From Gammaproteobacteria bacterium (GTDB lineage Bacteria > Pseudomonadota > Gammaproteobacteria > Arenicellales > DRJH01): 5,983 bases of DNA. Every line of letters starts with the position of its first letter. Within the stretch, counting starts at the first letter, position 1. The notes under the pieces were generated by a model that saw only the letters and a list, made by a program, of their open reading frames with translations, was not told the DNA's origin and ran no database searches. Shown here one piece after another: positions 1 to 5,883 of this stretch. The DNA is taken from assembly GCA_011052285.1 (NCBI GenBank), contig DRJH01000288.1, positions 1 through 5,983 on the forward strand, written 5' to 3'. The position numbers and the translations under genes were made by a program.

Positions 1-65
1 AGTGGGGCGAATATTGCCGGCCAGAATGTCTTTTTCTCAATAGGTTTTCTGTTCTCGGACAGCCT
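1..65 (-). mobile_element. End of an IS-like element, truncated by the window edge
   Basis: Read on the minus strand, positions 65-41 give AGGCTGTCCGAGAACAGAAA followed by ACCTA. This matches 22 of 25 bases at 5789-5813 on the plus strand. Similarity continues more weakly for about 35 bases, where both copies have a TGGCC core followed by TT and a CCCC run. The two copies are in inverted orientation and both extend outward from the gene cluster, so they look like ends of two related elements rather than the two ends of one. Ends beginning GGCTGTCCGAGAA are familiar to me from proteobacterial insertion sequences, but I cannot name the family. The element edge coincides with the pgi stop codon. 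No transposase is visible in these 65 bases. Confidence 0.5.
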
Positions 66-1719
66 ACTGGGTTGTAGAATCACGCCGCAGATTTATACAA
101 TAATCAATCAACCCTTCAGTGGACGCATCATGGTGTTGTGATTTCACCTGAGAAAATAATTGTGCAGCAATGGGTTTCGCTAACTGCTTGCCGAGTTCAA
201 CCCCCCATTGATCAAAAGCATTGATATTCCAGATCACACTCTGGACATAAATTTTGTGCTCATATAACGCAATAAGAGCACCGAGTGTTGCAGGATTCAA
301 TTCCTTGAACACGATTGTATTACTCGGCCGGTTGCCAGGAAAAACTTTGTGTGGCAGCAGCGTCTTCTTGCGTTTAGGTGAAAGCGGGCTGACTGATAGC
401 TCCTGTGTCACTATAGCGGCCGTCTTACCACACATCAGGGCCTCCGCTTGAGCCAGGCAGTTGGCGATCAGGATTTCGTGATGTGAACCTAAAGGATTGA
501 GACTACAGGCCGGCAGCAGAAAATCAACGGGCACCATACGAGTGCCCTGATGTAGCAATTGATAAAAGGCGTGCTGACCATTGGTCCCGGGCTCACCCCA
601 GATGATGGGACCCGTAGCATAATCCACCGTGTGGCCCTGGCGATCGATCGATTTGCCATTGCTCTCCATATCTGCCTGCTGCAGATAAGCAGGAAAACGG
701 TGCATATTCTGATCATAAGGCAGGATGGCAACACTTTCGGCACCGAAAAAATTATTGTACCAAACCCCTATCATCGCCAGGATGACCGGCATATTTTTTT
801 CAAATGGCGAGGTTCGAAAATGTTCGTCCATGGTGTGCGCACCAAAGAGTAACTCTTCAAATCGACTCATACCAATTGATAGCGCAATAGACAACCCCAC
901 CGTACTCCACAGAGAATATCGACCTCCCACCCAATCCCAGAACCGAAACATGTTGACCGGATTGATACCGAATGCAGCCACTGCTTCTGTTTGTGTTGAA
1001 ACCGCTACAAAATGTGTTGCGATCGCCGCCTGTGTGGCACCTTGCTCCAGAAACCAGTCCTTTGCCGAACAAGCATTTATCAGTGTCTCCTGTGTACTGA
1101 AGGTCTTGGATACAACAACAAACAACGTGGTACGGGGCTCTAATCCTTGCAAAGTATTACGCAGGTGTGTGGCATCAACATTGGAAACAAAGTGAGTGTG
1201 TAGCTTGCCCGCGAAAGGACGCAACGCATCCGTAACCATCGCTGGCCCCAAATCAGAACCGCCGATGCCAATATTAACCACATCGGTGATCGCGTCCCCT
1301 GTGTATCCAAGCCATCTGCCATCACGTACTGCCTCAACAAATCCACGCATGTTTTTTAACTCAATAGCAACCTGGGGCATAATATTATTGCCATCAAAAA
1401 CAATGTCTCGTCCACTCATATTGCGTAATGCAATATGTAATGCGGCGCGTTGTTCGGTAAAATTTATCCGCTCTGCCGCATACATTGACTCGATCGCCTG
1501 AGTCAGTCCTAGCGATCGTGCTAGATCAAATAACAGTTTAAGGGTCACATCAGAGATAATATTTTTGGAATAATCCAATTTGATATCATTTACTTGTATT
1601 GAATATCTTCGAAATCTCTGGGGATCTGACTTGAACATAGCCTGCATTGAGCAAGTAGCCATCTTTGCTTGATGAGACTGCAGGGCTTGCCACTGGGGAC
1701 TTTGAATTAGCTTTGACAT
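64..1719 (-). CDS. pgi: Glucose-6-phosphate isomerase
   Basis: This 551-residue cytoplasmic enzyme interconverts glucose 6-phosphate and fructose 6-phosphate in glycolysis and gluconeogenesis. Its length is close to E. coli Pgi (549), and the order of conserved blocks is the same throughout. Visible landmarks are VVNIGIGGSDLGP (147-159, sugar-phosphate region), DWVGGRYSLWSTVG (262-275, first family signature), MESNGK with catalytic Glu352, GTNGQHAF with His383, and AFDQWGVELGKQLA with Lys511 (second signature). The N-terminal SPQWQALQSHQAKM matches the usual start of the family, which supports the ATG at 1719 even though no clear Shine-Dalgarno sequence precedes it. The gene is divergent from the protease. 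Its TAG stop (66-64) lies exactly where an IS-like end begins, so the last base of the stop may come from that element. The C-terminus is otherwise full length and all catalytic residues are present, so the gene looks functional. A weak promoter candidate is TTGTAA (1788-1783) and TAATAG (1763-1758), with a long 19-bp spacer. Confidence 0.98.
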   Translation of the reverse strand: MSKLIQSPQWQALQSHQAKMATCSMQAMFKSDPQRFRRYSIQVNDIKLDYSKNIISDVTLKLLFDLARSLGLTQAIESMYAAERINFTEQRAALHIALRNMSGRDIVFDGNNIMPQVAIELKNMRGFVEAVRDGRWLGYTGDAITDVVNIGIGGSDLGPAMVTDALRPFAGKLHTHFVSNVDATHLRNTLQGLEPRTTLFVVVSKTFSTQETLINACSAKDWFLEQGATQAAIATHFVAVSTQTEAVAAFGINPVNMFRFWDWVGGRYSLWSTVGLSIALSIGMSRFEELLFGAHTMDEHFRTSPFEKNMPVILAMIGVWYNNFFGAESVAILPYDQNMHRFPAYLQQADMESNGKSIDRQGHTVDYATGPIIWGEPGTNGQHAFYQLLHQGTRMVPVDFLLPACSLNPLGSHHEILIANCLAQAEALMCGKTAAIVTQELSVSPLSPKRKKTLLPHKVFPGNRPSNTIVFKELNPATLGALIALYEHKIYVQSVIWNINAFDQWGVELGKQLAKPIAAQLFSQVKSQHHDASTEGLIDYCINLRRDSTTQ

Positions 1720-1836
1720 TTATATATTGCCGACAGGAAAAAAACACGCACTATCATCTATTAAACACTGACCACGAGACAATTACAATCGAGTATTATT
1801 GCGGCCAGTCCATCGTTAATTCTCACCATCAATGAT

Positions 1837-1974
1837 ATGTCCACAACCCCATTAAACTACCCGATTACATTGATTGGCACACATCGCCAGCTGCCACTAT
1901 TCGAAGTCAAACCTGGTTTTCAAATCCAGGTTCTTGCTCTTGGCCACCTGGCCTTATTCATCGATTCAACGTAA
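1837..1974 (+). CDS. Possible small protein of 45 aa, its end changed by a MITE
   Basis: An ATG at 1837 opens 45 codons beginning MSTTPLNYPITLIG and ending LALGHLALFIDST. The TAA stop (1972-1974) is made by the GTAA end of the MITE-like element. Removing the element and one copy of its flanking repeat rebuilds an uninterrupted reading frame that ends only one codon later: ...IDSTT then TAG. That stop would sit 12 bp before the GTG of the protease, the tight spacing of an operon. Codons are mixed and typical of the neighbouring genes, and the peptide is hydrophobic with no low-complexity run. Against it, there is no Shine-Dalgarno sequence, the product is short, and I recognise no family. The frame is open upstream to 1765 without another ATG, so it may be the tail of a decayed gene. 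No function is assigned. Confidence 0.35.
   Translation: MSTTPLNYPITLIGTHRQLPLFEVKPGFQIQVLALGHLALFIDST
1910..1951 (+). repeat. Three alternating complementary arms (competing hairpins)
   Basis: AACCTGG (1910-1916) pairs perfectly with CCAGGTT (1926-1932) across a 9-base loop. CCAGGT (1926-1931) can also pair with a second ACCTGG (1946-1951). The middle arm can therefore form only one of two hairpins. No T-run follows, so this is not a simple intrinsic terminator. It lies inside the possible small coding frame, where the pattern could be chance. Confidence 0.3.
1963..1970 (+). repeat. Left target-site duplication of the MITE-like element
   Basis: GATTCAAC lies directly left of the GTAA end at 1971. 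CATTCAAC lies directly right of the TTAC end at 2110. Seven of eight bases agree, as expected for a slightly aged 8-bp duplication. Confidence 0.6.
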
Positions 1975-2110
1975 CGATTCAGCGTATTCATCTTTTGTCC
2001 CATTACGGCGTGTGTTCGTACTCGAATGCTCACATATGACCTATAGGCTCACATTCTCCGCGCGAACATGCCTGGTACTGAAGTAAAATCTAAATATGCT
2101 GAATCGTTAC
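1971..2110. mobile_element. 140-bp MITE-like element with IS66-type ends
   Basis: The first 20 bases (1971-1990) and the reverse complement of the last 20 (2091-2110) agree at 18 positions, including a perfect 13-bp outer block GTAACGATTCAGC. Both differences are transitions. The element is bounded by an 8-bp direct repeat (7 of 8 matching). From family knowledge, IS66-type elements start with GTAA and duplicate 8 bp, which fits this one. With 140 bp and no coding frame it cannot encode a transposase and would have to move in trans. Inside is a direct repeat GCTCACAT (2028-2035 and 2047-2054). Its right edge lies 27 bp before the protease start. AT-rich sequence near that edge (TAAAAT at 2084, TATGCT at 2095) could act as a -10 box, but I find no good -35 partner. 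Confidence 0.7.
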
Positions 2111-2118
2111 CATTCAAC
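2111..2118 (+). repeat. Right target-site duplication of the MITE-like element
   Basis: CATTCAAC follows the TTAC end directly and matches GATTCAAC at 1963-1970 in seven of eight bases. Confidence 0.6.
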
Positions 2119-2137
2119 AACATAGCGAGCACGAACT

Positions 2138-3226
2138 GTGAAAACTAAAACTCTATTTTGGATTGTCCTTATTTTCACCGCCGGCTGGCTGCTACGTGGT
2201 GAATATTTCAGCAACAAAACCATTGATACGCCAAAGCAAGTGACGCCGAGAGGCAACTTCAGCAATCCCGAACAGGAAACCATCGCTCTATTTGAAAATA
2301 GTCGACGCGCTGTCACCTATATCCGCACCCTGGTTCGTAGACGACAGGCATTCTTTAGTTCCACAAAACTGGTCGAAGCCGGTGCCGGTTCTGGCTGGAT
2401 CTGGGACCAAGCCGGTCATATTGTGACGAATTACCATGTTATTCGTGGCGCCAGCGCAGCGCTCGTCACATTAGCCGATAACAAAACCTATCGTGCTGTG
2501 CTGGTGGGTGCTTCGGTGGACAAAGATATTGCCGTCCTGAAAATCTCTGCCCCCAAAGGCGAACTCCCTTCACTGCCAATCGGTCAAAGCCACGGCCTCA
2601 AGGTAGGTCAGAGTGTCTATGCCATCGGTAATCCGTTTGGCCTGGATTTCACCCTCACGACCGGGGTGATCAGTGCTTTGAATCGCAGTCTTCCAAGGGC
2701 AAGTAACCGTACCCTCAGGGAGCTGATACAAACTGATGCAGCCATTAATCCGGGTAATTCCGGAGGCCCGCTGCTGGACAGTGCCGGCCGAATTATCGGC
2801 ATGAACACTGCGATCTACAGCCAGACCGGGGAAAGTGCAGGTATCGGCTTTGCCGTCCCGATCGACATCATCAACCACGTGGTGCCCCAGTTGATCAAAT
2901 ATGGCAAGATTATCCGGCCCGGACTCGGGGTCAGTGTGGCTGCTGCCAGTGTCAGTGAGCGGCTTCACCTTCCGGGTGTACTCATCGTGGACATTGCCCG
3001 TGGCAGCGGTAGCGATCAAGCAGGATTAAGACCAACCTCAGAGTCCAACAACGGCAACATCATTCTCGGTGATATCATTACCGCCATCAATGACTATCCG
3101 GTAAAAACTCCAGACGACCTGCTCACCGCGCTGGAGCGTTTCGAACCCGGCCAGCAAGTCAGCGTTTCCATTAATCGTGATGGCAAACCACAAAAAGTTA
3201 ACGTAGTTCTTGATGCCGCGAAATAG
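2138..3226 (+). CDS. Membrane-anchored trypsin-like serine protease with one PDZ domain (HtrA/DegP1-DegS type)
   Basis: This 362-residue member of the S1C (HtrA) protease family is predicted to act at the periplasmic face of the inner membrane, in protein quality control or in cleaving a regulatory substrate. Residues 5-19 form one hydrophobic segment after a short lysine-containing start, read as an uncleaved anchor. The protease domain (about 45-250) carries the full triad: His100 in TNYHVI, Asp130 in DKDIAVLKI and Ser208 in GNSGGP. IGNPFGLDFTLTTGVIS (163-179) is typical of the family. One PDZ domain follows (about 258-358), with an insert around 298-308 before ILGDIITAIN. Size and single PDZ resemble DegS (355 aa). 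Sequence motifs, as I recall them, look closer to DegP1 of plants and cyanobacteria, so a DegS role in the sigma-E cascade is not assured. The start is GTG with only a weak GCGAG upstream. A MITE-like element ends 27 bp before it, so the promoter may be displaced. It converges on the response-regulator gene. Confidence 0.93.
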   Translation: MKTKTLFWIVLIFTAGWLLRGEYFSNKTIDTPKQVTPRGNFSNPEQETIALFENSRRAVTYIRTLVRRRQAFFSSTKLVEAGAGSGWIWDQAGHIVTNYHVIRGASAALVTLADNKTYRAVLVGASVDKDIAVLKISAPKGELPSLPIGQSHGLKVGQSVYAIGNPFGLDFTLTTGVISALNRSLPRASNRTLRELIQTDAAINPGNSGGPLLDSAGRIIGMNTAIYSQTGESAGIGFAVPIDIINHVVPQLIKYGKIIRPGLGVSVAAASVSERLHLPGVLIVDIARGSGSDQAGLRPTSESNNGNIILGDIITAINDYPVKTPDDLLTALERFEPGQQVSVSINRDGKPQKVNVVLDAAK

Positions 3227-3252
3227 TGGCTCTACCAGGAGTCTGTCAAACA

Positions 3253-3909
3253 TCATCCACGGCTACAAAAACCCTGCTCTACAGCCATAACCGCTGCTTC
3301 AACCCTGGAATGTATCCGTAATTTCCTCAAGATTGCCTTAACGTGTAACTTGACGGTCCCATCTGAAATACCCAAATGCCTGGCAATTACCTTGTTGCTC
3401 TGTCCTTCCGTCAAATGACAGAGGATTTCCTGTTCTCTGGGTGTTAATTTCTTAAACAGAGAATGTTCGACTTCAAGCTCAACATCATCTCCCGACTGCA
3501 CCAGCTTCGCCAGTACCGTCGTCAACTCCGGTGCAATAACTGTTTTTCCGGACTGAATCGACCGCAAGGCCACCAACAAGTCATCCGGCGCCATATCCTT
3601 GAGTAAATAACCACGGGCTCCATTGCGTAGTGCCTCAGCCAGATCTACCTTCTCGGCGCTAGTGGTCAGCATCACCACTTGGGTAGTGAGTTTGGTTTCT
3701 GCCAACTGACGCAAGGCTTCCAGACCATTCAATCCAGGCATCCGTACATCCAGTAGTAAAATATCCGGCTGCAGGGCCTTCAGTTTCCGCAAACCCTCAT
3801 AGGCATCACCCACTGATGCCACAACCTCGATACCCCTTTGTTCCAGCAAACCCTCAAGGCCTACCCGAAATAGTGCATGATCATCGATAATCAAAATACG
3901 CATAGCCAT
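3253..3909 (-). CDS. NarL/FixJ-family response regulator
   Basis: This cytoplasmic DNA-binding regulator should be phosphorylated by the kinase encoded just upstream. Counting from the methionine at 3903 (MRILIIDDH), it has 216 residues, the same length as E. coli NarL. The receiver domain (1-118) has Asp7-Asp8, phospho-acceptor Asp52 in LLLDVRMPG, Thr80 and Lys102 in GYLLKD. A linker leads to a LuxR-type helix-turn-helix (about 150-210) with LTPREQEIL, then NKVIARHLGISDGTVKLHVK. GYLLKDMAPDDLL and SRVEAAV are close to NarL, which supports a NarL-type assignment, but the regulon is unknown. Starts at ATG 3909, ATG 3903 or TTG 3942 are possible and none has a strong Shine-Dalgarno sequence. ATG 3909 is used here because it keeps the receiver domain intact without the untypical extra N-terminal residues. 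The gap to the kinase stop is 36 bp, consistent with one transcript. The 3' end faces the protease gene with 26 bp between stop codons. Confidence 0.93.
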   Translation of the reverse strand: MAMRILIIDDHALFRVGLEGLLEQRGIEVVASVGDAYEGLRKLKALQPDILLLDVRMPGLNGLEALRQLAETKLTTQVVMLTTSAEKVDLAEALRNGARGYLLKDMAPDDLLVALRSIQSGKTVIAPELTTVLAKLVQSGDDVELEVEHSLFKKLTPREQEILCHLTEGQSNKVIARHLGISDGTVKLHVKAILRKLRIHSRVEAAVMAVEQGFCSRG

Positions 3910-3945
3910 GGCGCTCAGGATAGCCACAAAATAGCAAACCAAACA

Positions 3946-5493
3946 TCAGTCATCAGTTACTACACCTGCGGAAAAAGTTAGCAATACCCGAACACCCTCT
4001 CCTTCATCACTGTCAATCTGCAAACTACCACCTAGTCGCTGTGCCCGTTCCTGCATAATGGAGAGTCCAATATGTTCGCCAGGATGGTCGTTCAATCGAG
4101 GTTGATCAAAGCCCTCACCATCATCTTCTATCAAAACCGACAAGAGATCATCCCCTTCGTGGCGTAACCATACCCTGACGAAACCGGCTTGGCTGTGTTT
4201 GCGAATGTTATTGAGTGATTCCCGGATAATATGGATCACCTGCACCTGTCGACTGGCCTGCAAGGCGACCTTTTGCCACTGATTCTGAAAATAAATCTTG
4301 ATTTGTGATTCGTGTCGAAATCTCCCGACCAAACGCTCAACAGCAGCCACAATTGCCCCCTGATCCGCCGGGGCTCTGAAATAGGCCATTAGTTCACGGA
4401 TTTCATGATGGGCCTCATCCAGGCTGTTTTCTACCCGCTCCATTTGCTGCCATGTCACCAACTGATTACCCTGCTGCAATGTCTCATCCAACACGCGCAC
4501 CTGAAGACCAAGACTGGCCAATGTCTGGGCCAATGAGTCATGCAATTCGTTAGCCAGTTGGGCTCGTTCCTCCATTCGTGACAAACGTAAGGATTCTTCC
4601 TCAAGGCTGGCCTTTTTCACGGCGATACCCAGGTGACGTCCGGCAGTGTAGAGCAGTTCGCAGTTATTCAACACAAAATCGGCCTGTTCGGCTTCCAAAA
4701 ACATGGAAAATACCCCAACTACTTTGGAATGTATTGAAATTGGCACACTGACCAGACTCAAAGGACTGGGACTTTGCAAATAAATACCAACCTCTGATAG
4801 ACGCTCCTGAACAACACGACAATTCTGTATTTCATTATTTCTCAGCGCTGGTAAATACCCCGTATCGAGTACGGCCAGTGTTGCGTTAACATCAGTTGAA
4901 GGAGCAAACCCTAGTGCTGCTGATAACTGCAAAGTCTTACCACTACGATCAAACAAGCGCACTGCAGCCGCCGATGCATGTAAGTGGATCTCAATTGATT
5001 TCAAAAAACTCTGTAGCAGAACTACTAAATTCTCGGCCACGTGCAGACTAGCGGCAATATCATACATCAACTCCAGAGCACGATTTTTCTCATTAAGCTG
5101 GCTGAGTTGTCTCGCTACTTCCCCATGCAAATCACTGGAGAGCTTCTGGTATTCTTCAGCCAGACAGTTCAGATCGTGAATCAGGGGGGTACAAAAAGCG
5201 GCTCTTGACTGTAAAATCCGGGCACCAGGATTGCCTGCCCGGAGCTTCGCGGCCCAATCTTGCAAACTGTGGATTGGCAGCATCAATTGCCACCAAGCCA
5301 ATAGGACGAGTACCAACAAAAGCCCCAGTAATCCTGTAGCCAAACCGCTTTGCGCATCTGATGTCAAGGATACCACCGGCAAACCAAGTAGTGCTGCCAA
5401 CAATATCGCAAGCAAGGCCAATGCAGCGAATATCCTATGCCAGCGGCGAACGTGCCGGTGCATGCAATTATTCATTACCCATGAGTCACTCAT
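3946..5493 (-). CDS. NarX-like sensor histidine kinase with GAF domain and no periplasmic sensor domain
   Basis: This inner-membrane kinase of 515 residues is the likely partner of the NarL-like regulator. Two hydrophobic segments (about 21-42 and 50-70) are joined by only about eight residues (SLTSDAQSG). A HAMP-like segment (about 70-120) and a helical linker follow, then a GAF-like domain (about 140-295). The HisKA_3 dimerisation domain carries ELHDSLAQ with phospho-acceptor His318, Asp319 and Gln323 (the HDxxxQ motif of NarX-type kinases with phosphatase activity). The C-terminal ATPase has an N box at RESLNNIRKH (425-433), a G1 box at EDDGEGFD (456-463) and a G2 region at GEHIGLSIMQERA (472-484). 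E. coli NarX has a periplasmic nitrate-binding domain of roughly 100 residues between its membrane segments, and it is absent here. The signal must come from the cytoplasm or the membrane. Cysteines lie at 10, 101, 110, 225 and 278. The ATG at 5493 is chosen because GGGA precedes it by six bases. A MITE-like element ends 25 bp upstream. Confidence 0.93.
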   Translation of the reverse strand: MSDSWVMNNCMHRHVRRWHRIFAALALLAILLAALLGLPVVSLTSDAQSGLATGLLGLLLVLVLLAWWQLMLPIHSLQDWAAKLRAGNPGARILQSRAAFCTPLIHDLNCLAEEYQKLSSDLHGEVARQLSQLNEKNRALELMYDIAASLHVAENLVVLLQSFLKSIEIHLHASAAAVRLFDRSGKTLQLSAALGFAPSTDVNATLAVLDTGYLPALRNNEIQNCRVVQERLSEVGIYLQSPSPLSLVSVPISIHSKVVGVFSMFLEAEQADFVLNNCELLYTAGRHLGIAVKKASLEEESLRLSRMEERAQLANELHDSLAQTLASLGLQVRVLDETLQQGNQLVTWQQMERVENSLDEAHHEIRELMAYFRAPADQGAIVAAVERLVGRFRHESQIKIYFQNQWQKVALQASRQVQVIHIIRESLNNIRKHSQAGFVRVWLRHEGDDLLSVLIEDDGEGFDQPRLNDHPGEHIGLSIMQERAQRLGGSLQIDSDEGEGVRVLLTFSAGVVTDD

Positions 5494-5518
5494 GATTCAT
5501 CCCGATACTTTTCTCTAA

Positions 5519-5650
5519 CAGGCTGTTGAAAAATGCTCATGCGGCACAATGCGGCATTAATAGCCTGCCCAACACTCATGTACACGCCCATACACCGTGC
5601 TTTTCCGCGGATTATTGCCTCACACTCACCTGAGACTTTTCAATAATCTG
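5519..5650. mobile_element. 132-bp MITE-like element with CAGGCTGTTGAAAA-type ends
   Basis: CAGGCTGTTGAAAAAT (5519-5534) and the reverse complement of 5635-5650, CAGATTATTGAAAAGT, agree at 12 of 16 positions, and all four differences are transitions. The element is flanked on both sides by CTAA (5515-5518 and 5651-5654), which looks like a 4-bp target duplication. Ends reading TTTTTCAACAGCCTG are familiar from proteobacterial insertion sequences, possibly the IS1182 group, but this is from memory. There is no coding frame of note inside. It lies in the leader of the kinase gene. Confidence 0.5.
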
Positions 5651-5690
5651 CTAACCCCTCTTTTAGCCAACTATCTTTAAGAGCGATTCA

Positions 5691-5701
5691 GACCGTCGGT
5701 C
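5691..5701. promoter_or_regulatory. Short palindrome near the candidate transcription start
   Basis: GACCGTCGGTC has perfect 5-bp arms around one central base. It lies 7 bp downstream of the candidate -10 box on the minus strand, a position suited to an operator. An 11-bp palindrome can occur by chance and no regulator is implied. Confidence 0.2.
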
Positions 5702-5707
5702 CGGTGC

Positions 5708-5736
5708 ATGATCGAACTAAAATCGATTCAGGTCAA
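5708..5736 (-). promoter_or_regulatory. Candidate sigma-70 promoter for the kinase-regulator operon
   Basis: On the minus strand TTGACC (5736-5731, five of six consensus bases) is followed by a 17-bp spacer and GATCAT (5713-5708, four of six). Transcription would start near 5700, giving a leader of about 200 nt that includes the whole MITE-like element. The -10 match is modest. Confidence 0.3.
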
Positions 5737-5883
5737 GCCACCAGCCTTTGCAGCGGCTACTGCTGGGTGCATATACGTAGCACCTAGGAGCCTGTCCGAG
5801 AATAGAGAACCTACTACGGATAAGCGGACTTTGGCCCGATTTTCCCCTGATTCTCGTTAAATACAACCAGTATTCGCCTCACC

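Larger units (their letters stand above)
1720..1970. other. Divergent intergenic region between pgi and the protease
   Basis: This stretch should carry the pgi promoter on the minus strand and the original leader of the protease on the plus strand. I see no strong sigma-70 promoter on either strand. Its right half contains a 45-codon reading frame (1837-1974) and three alternating complementary arms (1911-1951), described separately. It ends at the edge of a MITE-like insertion at 1971. Confidence 0.5.
5655..5788. other. Non-coding spacer upstream of the kinase operon
   Basis: This 134-bp stretch between two element ends has no convincing gene. It holds the promoter candidate and the palindrome listed separately. 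It also holds two copies of CGATTCAG (5684-5691 and 5724-5731). A bulged hairpin with arms CACCAGC (5739-5745) and GCTGGGTG (5762-5769) is present without a T-run. Confidence 0.4.

Noticed and set aside
725..1195. A 156-codon reading frame opposite pgi
   Set aside because: It lies wholly inside the well-supported pgi gene on the other strand and shows no protein family features.
1713..1718. A perfect TTGACA on the plus strand at the start of pgi
   Set aside because: No -10 box lies at 15-19 bp, and the sequence is within the first codons of pgi on the other strand.
1874..2086. A 70-codon plus-strand reading frame before the protease
   Set aside because: It runs from the spacer through most of the MITE-like element, has no ribosome binding site and no recognisable product. 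The frame is an accident of the insertion.
2570..3019. A 149-codon reading frame opposite the protease
   Set aside because: It is antisense to the conserved catalytic and PDZ coding region and resembles no known protein.
3220..3260. A bidirectional terminator between the convergent protease and regulator genes
   Set aside because: The only stem is GGCTC/GAGTC with a G-U pair and no T-run, too weak to call.
5476..5482. TACCCAT, a perfect NarL heptamer at the kinase start
   Set aside because: It lies in the first codons of the kinase, has no inverted partner at 2-bp spacing, and several such heptamers are expected by chance in 6 kb.
64..5788. A composite transposon with the two end repeats as its termini
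   Set aside because: The two repeats extend away from the interval, so they are edges of flanking elements rather than inward-bounded ends of one unit. Only flanking sequence could revive the idea.
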